Below, in pieces: positions 12,300-22,568 of a DNA stretch of 64,000 bases. The notes beneath the pieces were generated by a model. It saw only the letters and a list, made by a program, of their open reading frames with translations. It did no database searches and had not been told where the DNA came from. Source of the stretch: Euglena gracilis (taxonomy: Eukaryota > Euglenida > Euglenophyceae > Euglenales); NCBI GenBank assembly GCA_039621445.1, contig CP154954.1:28514417-28578416 (forward strand). Direction: 5' to 3'. Each line of letters starts with the position of its first letter. The stretch's first letter is position 1. The position numbers were made by a program, and so were the translations under genes.

Positions 12300-12900
12300 G
12301 GAACAGTTGCACAAGTCGCGCGATTTGACCACAAACCGCGATTTGGCCACAAAAAACGATCGGTAGACTAGGATGAGGTTATTTTTTTTGCCGGGGTGGT
12401 CCGGGGGGGGGGGCGGGAGCCCCCCCCGGGCACTCGAACAGTTGCATACATCGCGCGATTTGACCACAAAGCGCGATTTGGCCACAAAAAATGATCGGTA
12501 GACAAGGATGACGTTATTTTTTTTTGCCGGGGGGGGGGGTCCGGGGGGGGCGGGAGCCCCCCCCCCCGGCACTCGAACAGTTGCATACATCGCGCGATTT
12601 GACCACAAAGCGCGATTTGGCCACAAAAACAGATCGGTAGACAAGGATGAGGTTATTTTTTTTTGCCGGGGGGGGGTCCGGGGGGGGGCGGGAGCCCCCC
12701 CGGGCACTCGAACAGTTGCATACATCGCGCGATTTGACCACAAAGCGCGATTTGACCACAAAAACAGATCGGTAGACAAGGATGAGGTTATTTTTTTTTG
12801 CCGGGGGGGGTCCGGGGGGGGGGGGGGCGGGAGCCCCCCCCCCCCCCCCCGGGCACTCGAACAGTTGCATACGTCGCGTGATTTGACCACAAAAGGGTCC
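12300..12900. repeat. Tandem array, unit 125-150 bp
   Basis: Five copies of GAACAGTTGCATACATCGCG + CGATTTGACCACAAAGCGCG + GATCGGTAGACAAGGATGAG + GTTATTTTTTTTTGCCGG + poly-G + GCGGGAGCCCCCC. The last copy is truncated. Unit length varies with the poly-G and poly-C tracts. Confidence 0.9.
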
Positions 12901-12939
12901 AGGAGGCCAAAAAAAAAACGCTTCCGGGCAAAAAAAATT

Positions 12940-13075
12940 TTGGGGTATGGGGGGGTATGGGGGGGTATGGGGGGGGTATGGGGGGTATGGGGGGGGTATG
13001 GGGTGTGGGGTATGGGGGGGTATGGGGGGGTATGGGGGGGTATGGGGTATGGGGGGGGGGTATGGGGGGGCCCCA
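12940..13075. repeat. GGGGGTATG simple repeat, second block
   Basis: About 135 bp of TATGGGGGGG repeats. Gly/Tyr/Trp-rich or Pro-rich frames here are translations of the repeat. Confidence 0.9.
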
Positions 13076-13610
13076 CTTTGTGCCATGACTCGGGATCCAC
13101 TGGGATTTCCACCAGCCAAATTTGGACTTGTGGGTCGAGCCCCCCACCAGGGGGCACCGCAAACCCTTAAGCAGAAGCCTGGCAGAGGGGCACATAACAC
13201 ATAACGTACACCACAGCACGTCACAGAACAGCCCAGAACAGCCCACACGATGGCAAAAGATGAGAGATACCATTGGGGGGAGGGCTCAGAAATTGCAGAA
13301 AGAAATATGTGGAAACAGCTCATTCGATAAATCTTCAGACAAGACAGATGATTTCAACCCATCACCATGCCCAGCTGCTTGATGGGTGGTGATTTGCTCC
13401 AACTTTTTAGGAAACGTTGTGGTTTGGCATCCATTGCGAAGGGTGCAACAGATGCACATGTGGTTGTTTGCAAATGGCTTTGTGCAGAATGCATTTGCGG
13501 CCGTTGGCGCTAGTAGCTAACCTTCTTTTTTTGCTCCTGTTGATTGTTGAATAGTTGCTTCTGGCGTCCCCCCCAGCTTGCGGATCTTGGAATGGCTGCA
13601 GTGCAACCCG
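13076..13610. other. Unique sequence, no gene recognised
   Basis: Balanced composition. No motif, exon signal pair or repeat unit could be supported on either strand. Confidence 0.5.
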
Positions 13611-13724
13611 CCATAAACCCCCCTGAATAGAAGCCCCCCCCCCCCGAATAGTGCCCCCCACCCCCCGAATAGAAGTCCCCCCGGTTTTCGACCAACGTTC
13701 CGAATAGTGACCCCACAGGGGTTT

Positions 13725-13812
13725 TCTTAAGGACCCCCGGGGGGGGGTCCAGCTGGCAAAAAGGCTGCTGGCTGGAAATGAGCTGCTGGCTGGACCCCTC
13801 TGGGGGGGATAG
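13725..13812. repeat. Stem-forming GGTCC/GGACC module, copy 1
   Basis: TTCTTAAGGACCCCCGGGGG, GGTCCAGCTGGCAAAAAGGC and TGAGCTGCTGGCTGGACCCC form a module with internal dyads (GGTCCAGC with GCTGGACC). Its reverse complement occurs at 57250-57350 inside the 1.2-kb transposon. Confidence 0.65.
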
Positions 13813-13969
13813 GGGGGGAGGGGGGATCCGGGGCTGGAATTTGTGAAATATCCTCCACATTTTTTATATTGCCACATGAAACACAACACCTGCCTTTTCT
13901 TGGCTCTGGAAGAAAAGGTTCGGGCAAGGGTTTTGAAGGGGTGCTGTTTGCAATGTGCGACAAAGAACG

Positions 13970-14900
13970 GTGGCTAATAAATATAAACCCCCCACCAAAT
14001 ATAAAGCCGGGGGGGGGGGCTTTACATTTGGACAGGATTTCAATACCCTCAGGGAGGGCTTCATATTTGGGGGGGCTTTATATTTGGGGGGGAATCAAAC
14101 TTTTTTGGGTGGCCTCTATGACCTTCAACGGCCTTCGATTGTGGCCAAATACCAATTTTATGCCATATTTTCGTTGTGTACCTCCAATTTTTCGCAGAAA
14201 TGTGCAATTCTTATCCCAAATGCAGCATCTTGGAGAGGAAAATATTGCCACCCAAAAATTCAAACTTTGTTTGAAATGCCCAGCGTCTGGCTGTCAGGGG
14301 GGCTTTACATTTTGGCGGCAAACCAAACCCTGGGGGGGCTTTATATTGTTACTTTGTTTTCCGTTATATTTGTGTTGGCTTCTAACAATTTTTGGAACCG
14401 TTTTTCAAACCCCATAACCCCCCCTTAGTAAAGGCCCCCCACCCACCCCCATACAACCCCCCCGTTTCGATCCAACGTCCGAATAGTGACCCCCTGTTTC
14501 TCGAGGTATGAAAATAAATGCTTGCTGGATTTTCTCATTGTATACAACCCGGGGCATGTTAATTTGTACAAACCTTTTTTTTCTTTTCTGAAATGCCTCT
14601 GTTTTCTTTCGACAAGAACCCCACTTTTTTTAACCATTAAAGCTCCTTTTTACCGCCTCAAGGCTTTTTTCACTTTAGCTTTCATATTTGCTCATTTTAA
14701 TCCTTTTTTTTTTGTTTTGTTTTCACCTCCTCGATTACCAAATATGATTTTTACATGCCATTTTCAGTTGGTTACCTCCAATTTTTCGCAGAAATCTTTT
14801 CTTACCCAAATGCAGCATCTCTTATTGTATCCACCAAAAATTCAAACTTTTTTCAATCCCCGTCTCCCCAAAACCACAACCCCTGGGGGGGCTTTATATT
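13970..14900. repeat. TTTATATTTGGGGGGG blocks and an internal duplication
   Basis: GGGGGGCTTTATATTTGGGG recurs near 14010-14095, 14330 and 14890. A segment of about 150 bp (14145-14280: ACCTCCAATTTTTCGCAGAA, CCAAATGCAGCATCT, AAAAATTCAAACTTT) is repeated at 14740-14880. No gene is supported. Confidence 0.65.
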
Positions 14901-15865
14901 TGGGGGGGTTACCTTTGTTTTACCTCCGTATTATGGTGTGCTCTTCGTCCTTAACAGTTGATGTGCACGTTTGCACATACCGACCATTGTGGACGACAAA
15001 CTTTTGAAGTGTGGTGACGAAATCTGGTTTTTGGTAAAGCGAAATGTAAAGAACACGCTCTATGACAGGAAAAAGTTTGTCTGCTCCATAGGCAGGTTTC
15101 AATGTCTTATTTCCAACCCGCACAACCAATCGTTTTCACGTCATCAGTTTGGAAGTTGCGCAGGAGGAATTGATGGCGCGCAACCCCCCGTGATTGCTGG
15201 ACACTTTCATCAAAAATAACGACTTCCAAAATTGCAAAATTACGCATGTGTAATCTTCCTGATGCCTCGGCCGGGAATTGTTTTTCCATTCTTACCACAC
15301 GGATGCCTCGTTTTTCCCTCAGAAAACATGCAGCACACCAGTTTTTGTACACAACATCAGGGTGCCGAGGCCCAATACTTTCACGCAACTCAACCAGGTG
15401 TAAACATTAAATATTCTCTCCCTCCAAAACAGTGAGCTTTGTGGCCACATTTAAGACGCTCCCATTTACTATTGTTTCCATCGACCCGCAGCATGCCCGC
15501 CCCCCGTCCCGGTTGTGGGGGATGAACCAGGGGGGTTAATGACAGCCTTGTGGATGCTTAAATGCAACCACCTATCATCACCTGATGTGACTTTTGCAGC
15601 AAAACACAAGCCATGGGGCAAGTGGTGGGGGTTTTCGAGGGCCACCCCTTGCCCAAGCGGCGCCGTTACACGTGTGCCACGACGTGCCAGCGGCGGACCA
15701 TCTACTAGAGGTCTGCAGTCTCCAAATGGACCTGGACCTGTCACTGGGCAAGAATCGGCCCTGAAAAAAGCTCGTGGTGGAGGTGTGTGGCAGCTGAAAT
15801 TGCACACCGAAGCAGCCACTGCTGGTGATGTCTGGGGTCGTGTTTGATGTGTTGTCCGAAATTTT
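14901..15865. other. No recognised gene
   Basis: Open frames of 80-166 codons overlap on both strands, for example 15515-15847 plus and 15469-15969 minus. None shows a domain motif. The 15600-15760 stretch is GC-richer and could hold an exon, but neither strand is convincing. Confidence 0.4.
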
Positions 15866-15867
15866 GC

Positions 15868-17001
15868 TATCGTGGTCGGTGTGCACATCGTGGTGTCACC
15901 ATTTTGCACTCCGACGACGTCCATCTTTATGCCCGTGGTCGGTTTGTGAAAATGTGTCACGCCGACCATGTGCGCATTTGCGCAAACCGACCACTTTTTT
16001 CATTCCGACCTGGTACTTGGTACATATGTTTTTTTCATTGCATTTCTGTCTGTTTTCAGAGCAATCGTCGTAGGCCCTTCCAGCTATTGTTGTGTCAAAA
16101 GACTCAAGGCAGCGAGGCCTGTTTATGTGCCATGATACTTGTTCGCATCCCTTTCACAAATACACATGGGGTCGGTTTGCGCAAATGCGCACACATTGAC
16201 GGTGTGCGCATTTGCACAAAGCGACCCCATCTTCTGTCCCAAACTCATTGGTATTTGTCGCACCGCATTCAGCAAAACGAATTCTGTGGTGTTTATGGTC
16301 GTTCTTCAGGGGAACCATTGAATGGTCGATGTGCGAAATTGCGCACATCGACATTATTCCTTTTCTAAATATGGCTGTAATATATCACTCCATTGAAATT
16401 TGTGTGATACCCTCTCCCGTTTCATCACGACACAATTTGGCGGGACATATCCCCACTGTAAGTTCGGTGAGGACGTGCGACCCTTCCCTCCCCTTAAAAC
16501 CACTTTCCCTTCACCTGCAAAATCCCCAGGCAACCTTCCCCAGGCACACCTTCCTTTCTGTGTCCCTGTCCAGTGACGCGATTAGACCCACCCTAACCCC
16601 CCCCATCCTTGTTCCCCGCCCTCCGGCAAACATCCAAGAACACAAGACCGAGGCTTGCAAAAACAAAACAGTGCGCCAAAACCCCCAGAGAGAGCCAGCC
16701 AGGGCCACCAACAACCGGCGAGCAGAGCCGCATCGCACAAAATGGGGGGTTGCAGTACCGGGGTTTTGGTGTTTTCGTCGGTGTTTCTTCACTTTGGGGG
16801 GATAGGTCCGGGGGTCTTCGCGCAATTCCGACTTCAAAAAAAAAAACGGCAAAAAAATATGCAATTCCCCGGAGAGCCGGTGCCCAAAAATGAGAAATCG
16901 CCCGTATTTTGTCCAATCTTGCTCCCTCTCGTTCTCGCCCCTTGTTATGCCGGCGCCCAAATCAAAATTTGGTCGATGTGCGAAAATGCGCACATCGACC
17001 A
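15868..17001. repeat. Dispersed dyad repeats with GTGCG…CGCAC core
   Basis: At least five imperfect palindromes share arms like GGTCGATGTGCG / CGCACATCGACC around an A/T-rich centre. They lie at about 15933-15968, 15964-15991, 16171-16228 (two in a row), 16323-16351 and 16972-17001. The last is perfect, with 12-bp arms and a 6-nt centre. Several contain TGCGCAAATGCGCA or its complement, similar to the core of the palindromes in the foldback element at 50-55 kb. Confidence 0.75.
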
Positions 17002-17098
17002 AAAAAAGCTTAAGTGCGAGATGGGCAACCAGTGAAGTTGGGTGGCGGCCCATCTCGCACGGCGCGGTGGGCCTTTTGCGTGTTGGGGCGGCGCACAC

Positions 17099-17261
17099 CC
17101 CCGCGCCGCCAGCCGGGCCACCGCCCCCACGATGTCCGTGAGGATGTTCACGATGATGACGGCTGCGTCGGAGTTGCTCTTGAGCAGCTGCCCCGCGGTG
17201 TAGCTGATGTCGTTCTGCCCGATGAAGACGACGAAGCAGCTGGCCGCACCCACGCCTTTCG
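17099..17261 (-). CDS. Exon E: block III GxND
   Basis: Encodes KGVGAASCFVVFIGQND and then a helix-like DAAVIIVNILTDIVGAVARL. Acceptor GTGAGTCCAG, donor GTGTGC. It is the last exon I could find. Confidence 0.82.
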
Positions 17262-20212
17262 CTGGACTCACCCCCTCAGTTTAGTGGGGAGGAAACCCTT
17301 TCCTGAAAGGTTGCAGGGCCAAGTGAACAAGCCTGACCCCCGCCAAATCCAAAATTGACCGACATGTGCTTTTGGGACACTGTTTTGGCGAAAATTGTGG
17401 CCCAAAAAATCCTGCCCAACTTTGACCTCATAAGGGTTGACCCCTGGACCAGACAGGGTCGGGAAGGTGCAAGGTCGTCAACGTTCCTCGTCTTTGGATT
17501 GCACATTACTGACAGCGACTGGAGTGTGACCAGGATGGAATTCTGAAGGCCATGGGATGAATGGACTGACGTAAAAGATGTCATTTCGCATGCAATGCAA
17601 GGCTGTTCCTCCGTGAGGTTGTGGGGAACTTCTAATTGAATGAGTGCGTACACCCCGCGCCCAACAAACACCCTGGTTGTTCCAACAAACACCCCTGTTC
17701 GCAGCCATGAGTGGAATGCGGCCTTTTTTGGAGACCGCTGTCCAATAAAACCCCACCGCAATTTTTGTCACCTTAGTGAAACCGGGGGGAGGGGAGCTTA
17801 TACGATCAACTTAGAATTTCCCTAGCCCTTGAAAATTCTTGAGCATAGCCTCATCGTATTAATCTGACCCCCCCCCCAGGACTGCGACCTGACCGGTCGG
17901 CTGGGTGGTTGGGTGGCACGGCACCAAATGCCCAAATCCAACCCATGGCGGTCCAAGTTACACACCTGTGGGCAGACCGGCGCACAATACCAGAAGTGGG
18001 ATGCCCAATGGGAAGAGAGGAATTGCAATCACCCCAAATAACCCGGCAGGGTGCCAGGAGACCGGAACCAACTTTTTCGCCCCCCCCCCCCCCCGCCTCG
18101 AGGTGCCAGGGTTACAGCCCCAGCTGTCCGGGCAGGCGGTGAAAGAGGCGGGGTGACTGGAGTTCAAGTCCGGGGGGCTGGCAGACAGGTACTGCTGCAG
18201 CTGGCCGGAGAGGGCTCGGCGGGGGTTGGGGACGGCGCGGCTGACGGCACATCGCGGGGAGGGGGGGCCCAGCAGACACCTCACCCAGAGCTGGGCAGTA
18301 CTGACCCGGCACCAGGAAAAAAAGAGCGGTGGTGAAGCAGCTGACAGGGACACGGCCGTGTTCTCGGGCAGGAGGGCCTGGCATGATCCGCTGAAGCCGC
18401 AGCCAACGGGTCGGCGGAGGGAGGGGGAGGGGGTCGGTCCCAGCCCAAGGGCTGTGCCTGAGCGGCGCCGTGGCGGAGATGGCGGCGGAGGCGTGCGGCC
18501 AGGGTGATCCTTGGCGAGGGAAACCCCTGTTTCAGCACATTCCAAAGCGGCGGGGAAATCGACCTTTCCTCGGCGAAAGCAGGTCGACAACAGGGTTGGT
18601 TTATCGCATCTTCGTGCCATCGCCCATCCAAAAGAAAATTTTTTTTCACTTTTTCTTTTCGTTTTCGACCCCGTTCGGGCCCCACACCAGCTGTTGGCCG
18701 GCTTTCGAGGGCGGTCCTCAAGGGTGGTCCGCAAGGGCGGCCATCAATAATAATAAAAACCTGAAGACCCACCCTGCGCACTGCACGGTGGCGGTGGCCC
18801 CGGCCAGGGCGAGGTCCGTCAGCATGGGCAGGTCGGCGTACTCCACCGGTGGCAGGGAGCCCCGACGCCCCAGCGGTGCGGGGCTGACCCAACCCTCCCC
18901 AAAAAAGTGTCTCACACCCCTGAGCTGGATGCAGAACTCAAGCGTGTTTTATTTATTTTATTTTATTGATTTCATTGATTTTATTTGTTTGCTCTTTAAA
19001 ATTACCACAAACAAACAAGGGTCAAGGTTGGAGGGAATGCCTCTTTTTCTTTTTTTTGACCGATCATTGTTCTTTCTCAAAAAGGAAGTTTGGACGACAC
19101 CCGGGAAAATGTAAACCAGCTGGAGTCAACAGACCACCATTGGCAGAGGTTGCCAGAAAAATCTTCTCAGGCTTGGGGCATAGGAACCAAACTTTCCAGT
19201 GCTATTCCGAGGGGGGAAAAGAAAATGATGCGGAATATCAGATTTTCCACTTTTAGTCAGATGTCTTCAGCGTGTTGTGGTCATTCGTAGAAAAAACTCC
19301 GGCAACCAGGCAGCCCTGGCTCTTACGGTGTGAGCACGACATTACCACCATCCAAACCTTTGGGAACATACGTTGCGGAAGAGCAGAAACGTGCACACAT
19401 TCATGTCCCCAGGCCGCTGGCAGACCCACAAGGACGCCCTCCACCCACCCCCGGGTCTCCCTGGCCCACAACTTGCCATTGCTCTTCCGGGCCACCGAAT
19501 ACACCCGCCCCGCGTCGATACTGCTCAGCGAGTCCCCGAACACCACCACCCGCCGGGTCGCCAGGCAGTCGTCGCCCACCCCCGAGCAGGCTTCTGTTTC
19601 CCAGCTGGGGAGTGTCACCCTCGCATTACGGGGTGCCTGCCTTCGGGGATGGTTTCGGGGTTGGTCATGGCTGGCCAGAGCCACACACCATGGTTGGTCA
19701 TGGCTGGCCAGAGCCACACACCATATTTCCCATGAGAATGGACCTTCTCAAGCACCCTGCGCCACCACAGAGTGGAAAAACAATATGAAAACCGGGGTGA
19801 AAAATGACACCGATATCAAAGGGACTGAAAAGGGGGCTGCTTCTTTAGTTAAATCCAGGAAACTGATCGGGCCGATAACTGTGGCGGGGAAAAGCGTGTC
19901 TGTGTGCACCACCCATACCAACGCGATCTACGGGCGGTAAAAACGGAAAGCAAAATTTAGTTTGGCAATCTAACCGTTGGTGGGTGCAGGGAGCCAGGGG
20001 TACACTGCACCACAATAACCTCCAAAGCCCGAAAAGCTGGCCCTCCTTGAAAGGGGGATCAACCCTGCCTGTCCCCCTCCCTTCTCATGCCACCCAAGTC
20101 AAGCCTTGGGGGGGCGTGCCTTCCTGAAACAGACGGCTGCCCCCGAGGCCCCGGGGCAGAAGAGCACCGAAAGGAGGGCCGCCAGGAGCGCTGCGACGCC
20201 GCAGCGGCCCAT
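17099..20212 (-). CDS. GDSL (SGNH) lipase/esterase, multi-exon, 3' end missing
   Basis: A serine esterase of the GDSL/SGNH family is read on the minus strand from GC-rich exons. Exon A (20135-20212) encodes MGRCGVAALLAALLSVLF, a clean secretion signal. Exon B (19430-19593) carries block I, VVVFGDSLSS, with the nucleophile Ser in GDS. Exon C (18773-18840) has LALAGATA, fitting the block II Gly. Exon D (18158-18240) has ALSGQLQQYLSASPPDL, a stretch usual before block III. Exon E (17099-17261) has FVVFIGQNDIS, the GxND block III. Exons B to E join through GT-AG introns with matching phases (0, 2, 1). The A to B junction does not match in phase, so an exon or alternative site may be missing. The C-terminal DxxH block was not found below 17.1 kb, so the gene is partial or truncated. 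Family call firm; secretion inferred from the signal sequence; substrate unknown. Confidence 0.82.
17290..18100. other. Intron D-E of the GDSL gene
   Basis: No second gene is recognised inside this intron. It contains a poly-C run at about 18078-18095. Confidence 0.5.
18158..18240 (-). CDS. Exon D
   Basis: Encodes RAVPNPRRALSGQLQQYLSA and PPDLNS. Acceptor GCCGTCAG, donor GTCACC. Phases fit exons C and E. Confidence 0.75.
18773..18840 (-). CDS. Exon C: block II
   Basis: Encodes YADLPMLTDLALAGATATVQ. Acceptor GGTGGAG, donor GTGGGT. Phase 0 in and 2 out, matching exons B and D. Confidence 0.8.
19430..19593 (-). CDS. Exon B: GDSL block I
   Basis: Encodes ACSGVGDDC, then RRVVVFGDSLSS, then a Trp/Gly-containing stretch ending WVEGVL before a GTGGGT donor. 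The acceptor could be AACAG at 19594 or the stronger CTCCCCAG further upstream. Confidence 0.8.
19661..19726. repeat. 33-bp tandem duplication
   Basis: TTGGTCATGGCTGGCCAGAG with CCACACACCATGG occurs twice back to back, inside the GDSL gene span upstream of exon B. Confidence 0.9.
20135..20212 (-). CDS. Exon A: signal peptide
   Basis: ATG at 20210-20212. The 26 codons encode a basic start, a long Ala/Leu/Val core and an ASGAA end typical of a cleaved signal peptide. A GTCTGT donor follows. Assignment to the GDSL gene rests on position, strand and the need for an N-terminus. Confidence 0.6.
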
Positions 20213-20339
20213 GGGGGGCCCTGGGGGGAACACCGCGGGGAAGAGCCCCCTCCTTCCCAATGGGGCCGCACTGAGCCGAAGGTTGTGCCCCTCCGAGTTG
20301 GGGGTCATCCAGAATTTGCTCCCAACAGGCAGCAGGCAT

Positions 20340-22427
20340 TATTTTTTCAAGGCGCCTTGAAAACCTGAAAAAAACCCTGAAAAATCCGCAAAAAATACGC
20401 CCCGGAAAATTTTTCGAATATCGAGCAAAAAAGAACCAGCTCTTTGACTGCCCTTGGAAAATAGACACCTTATTACTTCATAAAAATTCTCAAGATGCAT
20501 ACAATACAATACATGTAGGTACAATGTCATTTGAAATAAAATGAAAAGAAAATGAGAAGAAATGTGAATAATTACCTAACAATGACAGCTTCACATTAGT
20601 GCCTGTGCCCCCCCCCAGTCATACCCATAGGAGTCCCAGCAGCCTGAACCCTTCCCACGATTGCTGTTGGGATTTGGGTTGGTTGTAGGAGTTGAGTTAG
20701 CATGGGGAGTGGTCTTGGGGGTTTAAGCTGGGTTGCAAACCCCATTTTGGCTTTAATTTGGGCCTATTTGGTGTCTGAAGCACCCTCCCCCCGGTTTGGT
20801 CAAAATTGGTGACCTGTTTGTGCAATTCTAGCTCAAAGAGGAGAAAACAAAAGCATTTATTGATATTTGTCGTTTTGCTTTGGCACCCTTACATTAATAC
20901 AAGCAGGCAACTTAGCAAACCAACCATGCCCGAAAAAACCCTTAAAACCTAAATTTTTGAAATTTTTCGCCTTCAAAAACAGTTATGCCTGACAGGCAGG
21001 GAGCCCCAGGGGGGTCAGCCCTGCCTTCAGATATACTCTCGCACCAATGCACCAAAGCCTTGCTTCGCAAGATTCTCTCTTTCAGTTGTGAGATCGGGTC
21101 TTCATGATTCATTTTCACAAATTCCTGAACTCAAAATGGTTCTGCTGTTTTATTGTTGGGACGGTTCCGTGCACTTTCTTTTGTGAAACCCTCTTTCGCC
21201 ATTGGTGGTGATGTGTGCAGCTCCATGTGCATGCACGCTTGCTGATGTCTTCCTTCAAACTTACTTGAAATCCTTGTCTCGGCTCCTTCTAAAGGGTTTA
21301 CTCAGGGCCAGGCCTTTGCCCAAGGCCCCTGGGGTCCACTGGACTGAGCTGAAGGCAGTCCACCAGCTAGAAACTCCCTCTTGGAGGCAGGGTATTGAGT
21401 GAACGGGGAGGAGGAGGGAGGGTCTCCCCCCCCCCCAGGTCGGAACCATACCACTGCTTACCAACCTCCCCTGGGGGGTTACTTTCCACTTTCAAAAACC
21501 TGTCAGTCACTTTTCGAAAACCAGTCACCCACTTCCCCCGGGGGGGGGGGGGAGGGGTTGGTCACTTTGGCCAGTCGGACAAAAATGGCCAAAAATCAAA
21601 GAATTTTGGTGGAAAATCCCCCCAAAATTGGCCTTTTGGTGCCAGGTGGTCACTTTCAGCCAATCCTGGCCGACCGCCCACTGGGTGGGGGGGTTTGGAG
21701 CCAAAAACTAGTCAATACCCACTTTTTTTTAATACCTTGCGTTGGGGGGGGGGGGCTGAAACGTTTAAAGATTTTTGTTGGTTGCTCCCCCCCCCAAAAA
21801 GCCAAAAATGGGCATTTAGGGCATTTTGGGTTGGGGGTCAAGAACTTCTCCCCAGCGCCTAACAGATCCCTGACTTTGGGCCAGCTGCAGTTCCCCCTGG
21901 AGGCACCAATATTTCTTAAGCAGAAGCCTACTCAGGGCTTCCACATCAGGGTTTTTTTTTAAAACAGGGGGGGGGGGGGGGAGGGGGGTTCGGCACCCAC
22001 CCACCCACCACCAGAGGTGGGGCCCCCCAGGGGGGGGGATCCTGGGGGACCACCCACTTTTGCTCGAAAATGCTAAAAATAGCACCGTTTTCAAAATTTT
22101 CGGCGCCAAAAAAGATATACCCACCAGCCCCAACCCCCCCGGGGGGGAGGGGTCCAAGGGACCCACCCACCCTACCCCCCCCCCCAGGGGAGAGGGTCCA
22201 AGACTAAAAAAAAAAAAACCCTGTTCCACATCCAGGTGAGGACTGAAAAAAATTCCAGGAAATTATAAAAGCAAACAGACAGCAGAAAAAGAGTGTGGAA
22301 AGAAGAAGAAAAGTGCTGTGCGAGGGGGCAAATAGGCGTAATGTACACCAGAAAAATGGACGTTTGTGCACCTGCACTCAATGCAGTTGAGAGCACAATT
22401 GAGAGGTTGAGCACGTCGCGGCGGGCG
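20340..22427. other. Intergenic, AT-rich then G-rich
   Basis: About 2.1 kb between the GDSL and FSH genes. It has AT-rich sequence at 20.4-21.3 kb and G-rich tracts with CCCCCC/GGGGGG runs at 21.4-22.2 kb. No gene or exon pair is supported. Confidence 0.55.
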
Positions 22428-22568
22428 TCACAGGCCCAGGAATTGGATGTAGCGCTGGAGGTCGGCGGGCGTCTGGGGCACGATGTGGGCGGGGGCGTCG
22501 TGCACCCACCGCTCTGCTGCTGGCCCGTAGCAGTCCGCCACCCGCTGGGCCATCGCCCCCGGGTTGAC
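22428..22568 (-). CDS. FSH last exon with catalytic His
   Basis: Acceptor CTGCAACGTACCTGCAG. VNPGAMAQRVADCYG leads to HDAPAHIVPQTPADLQRYIQ and then the stop. Confidence 0.85.
   Translation of the reverse strand, partial: VNPGAMAQRVADCYGPAAERWVHDAPAHIVPQTPADLQRYIQFLGL

Noticed and set aside
11964-13157. 397-codon Pro/Tyr-rich minus ORF
   Set aside because: Translation of the 125-150-bp tandem array and TATGGGGG repeats.
15515-15847. 110-codon plus ORF
   Set aside because: Overlaps a longer minus frame. Neither shows motifs or a clear exon structure.
18155-18180. GGAGTTCAAGTCC as a tRNA T-loop
   Set aside because: No cloverleaf around it, and it lies at the donor end of GDSL exon D.
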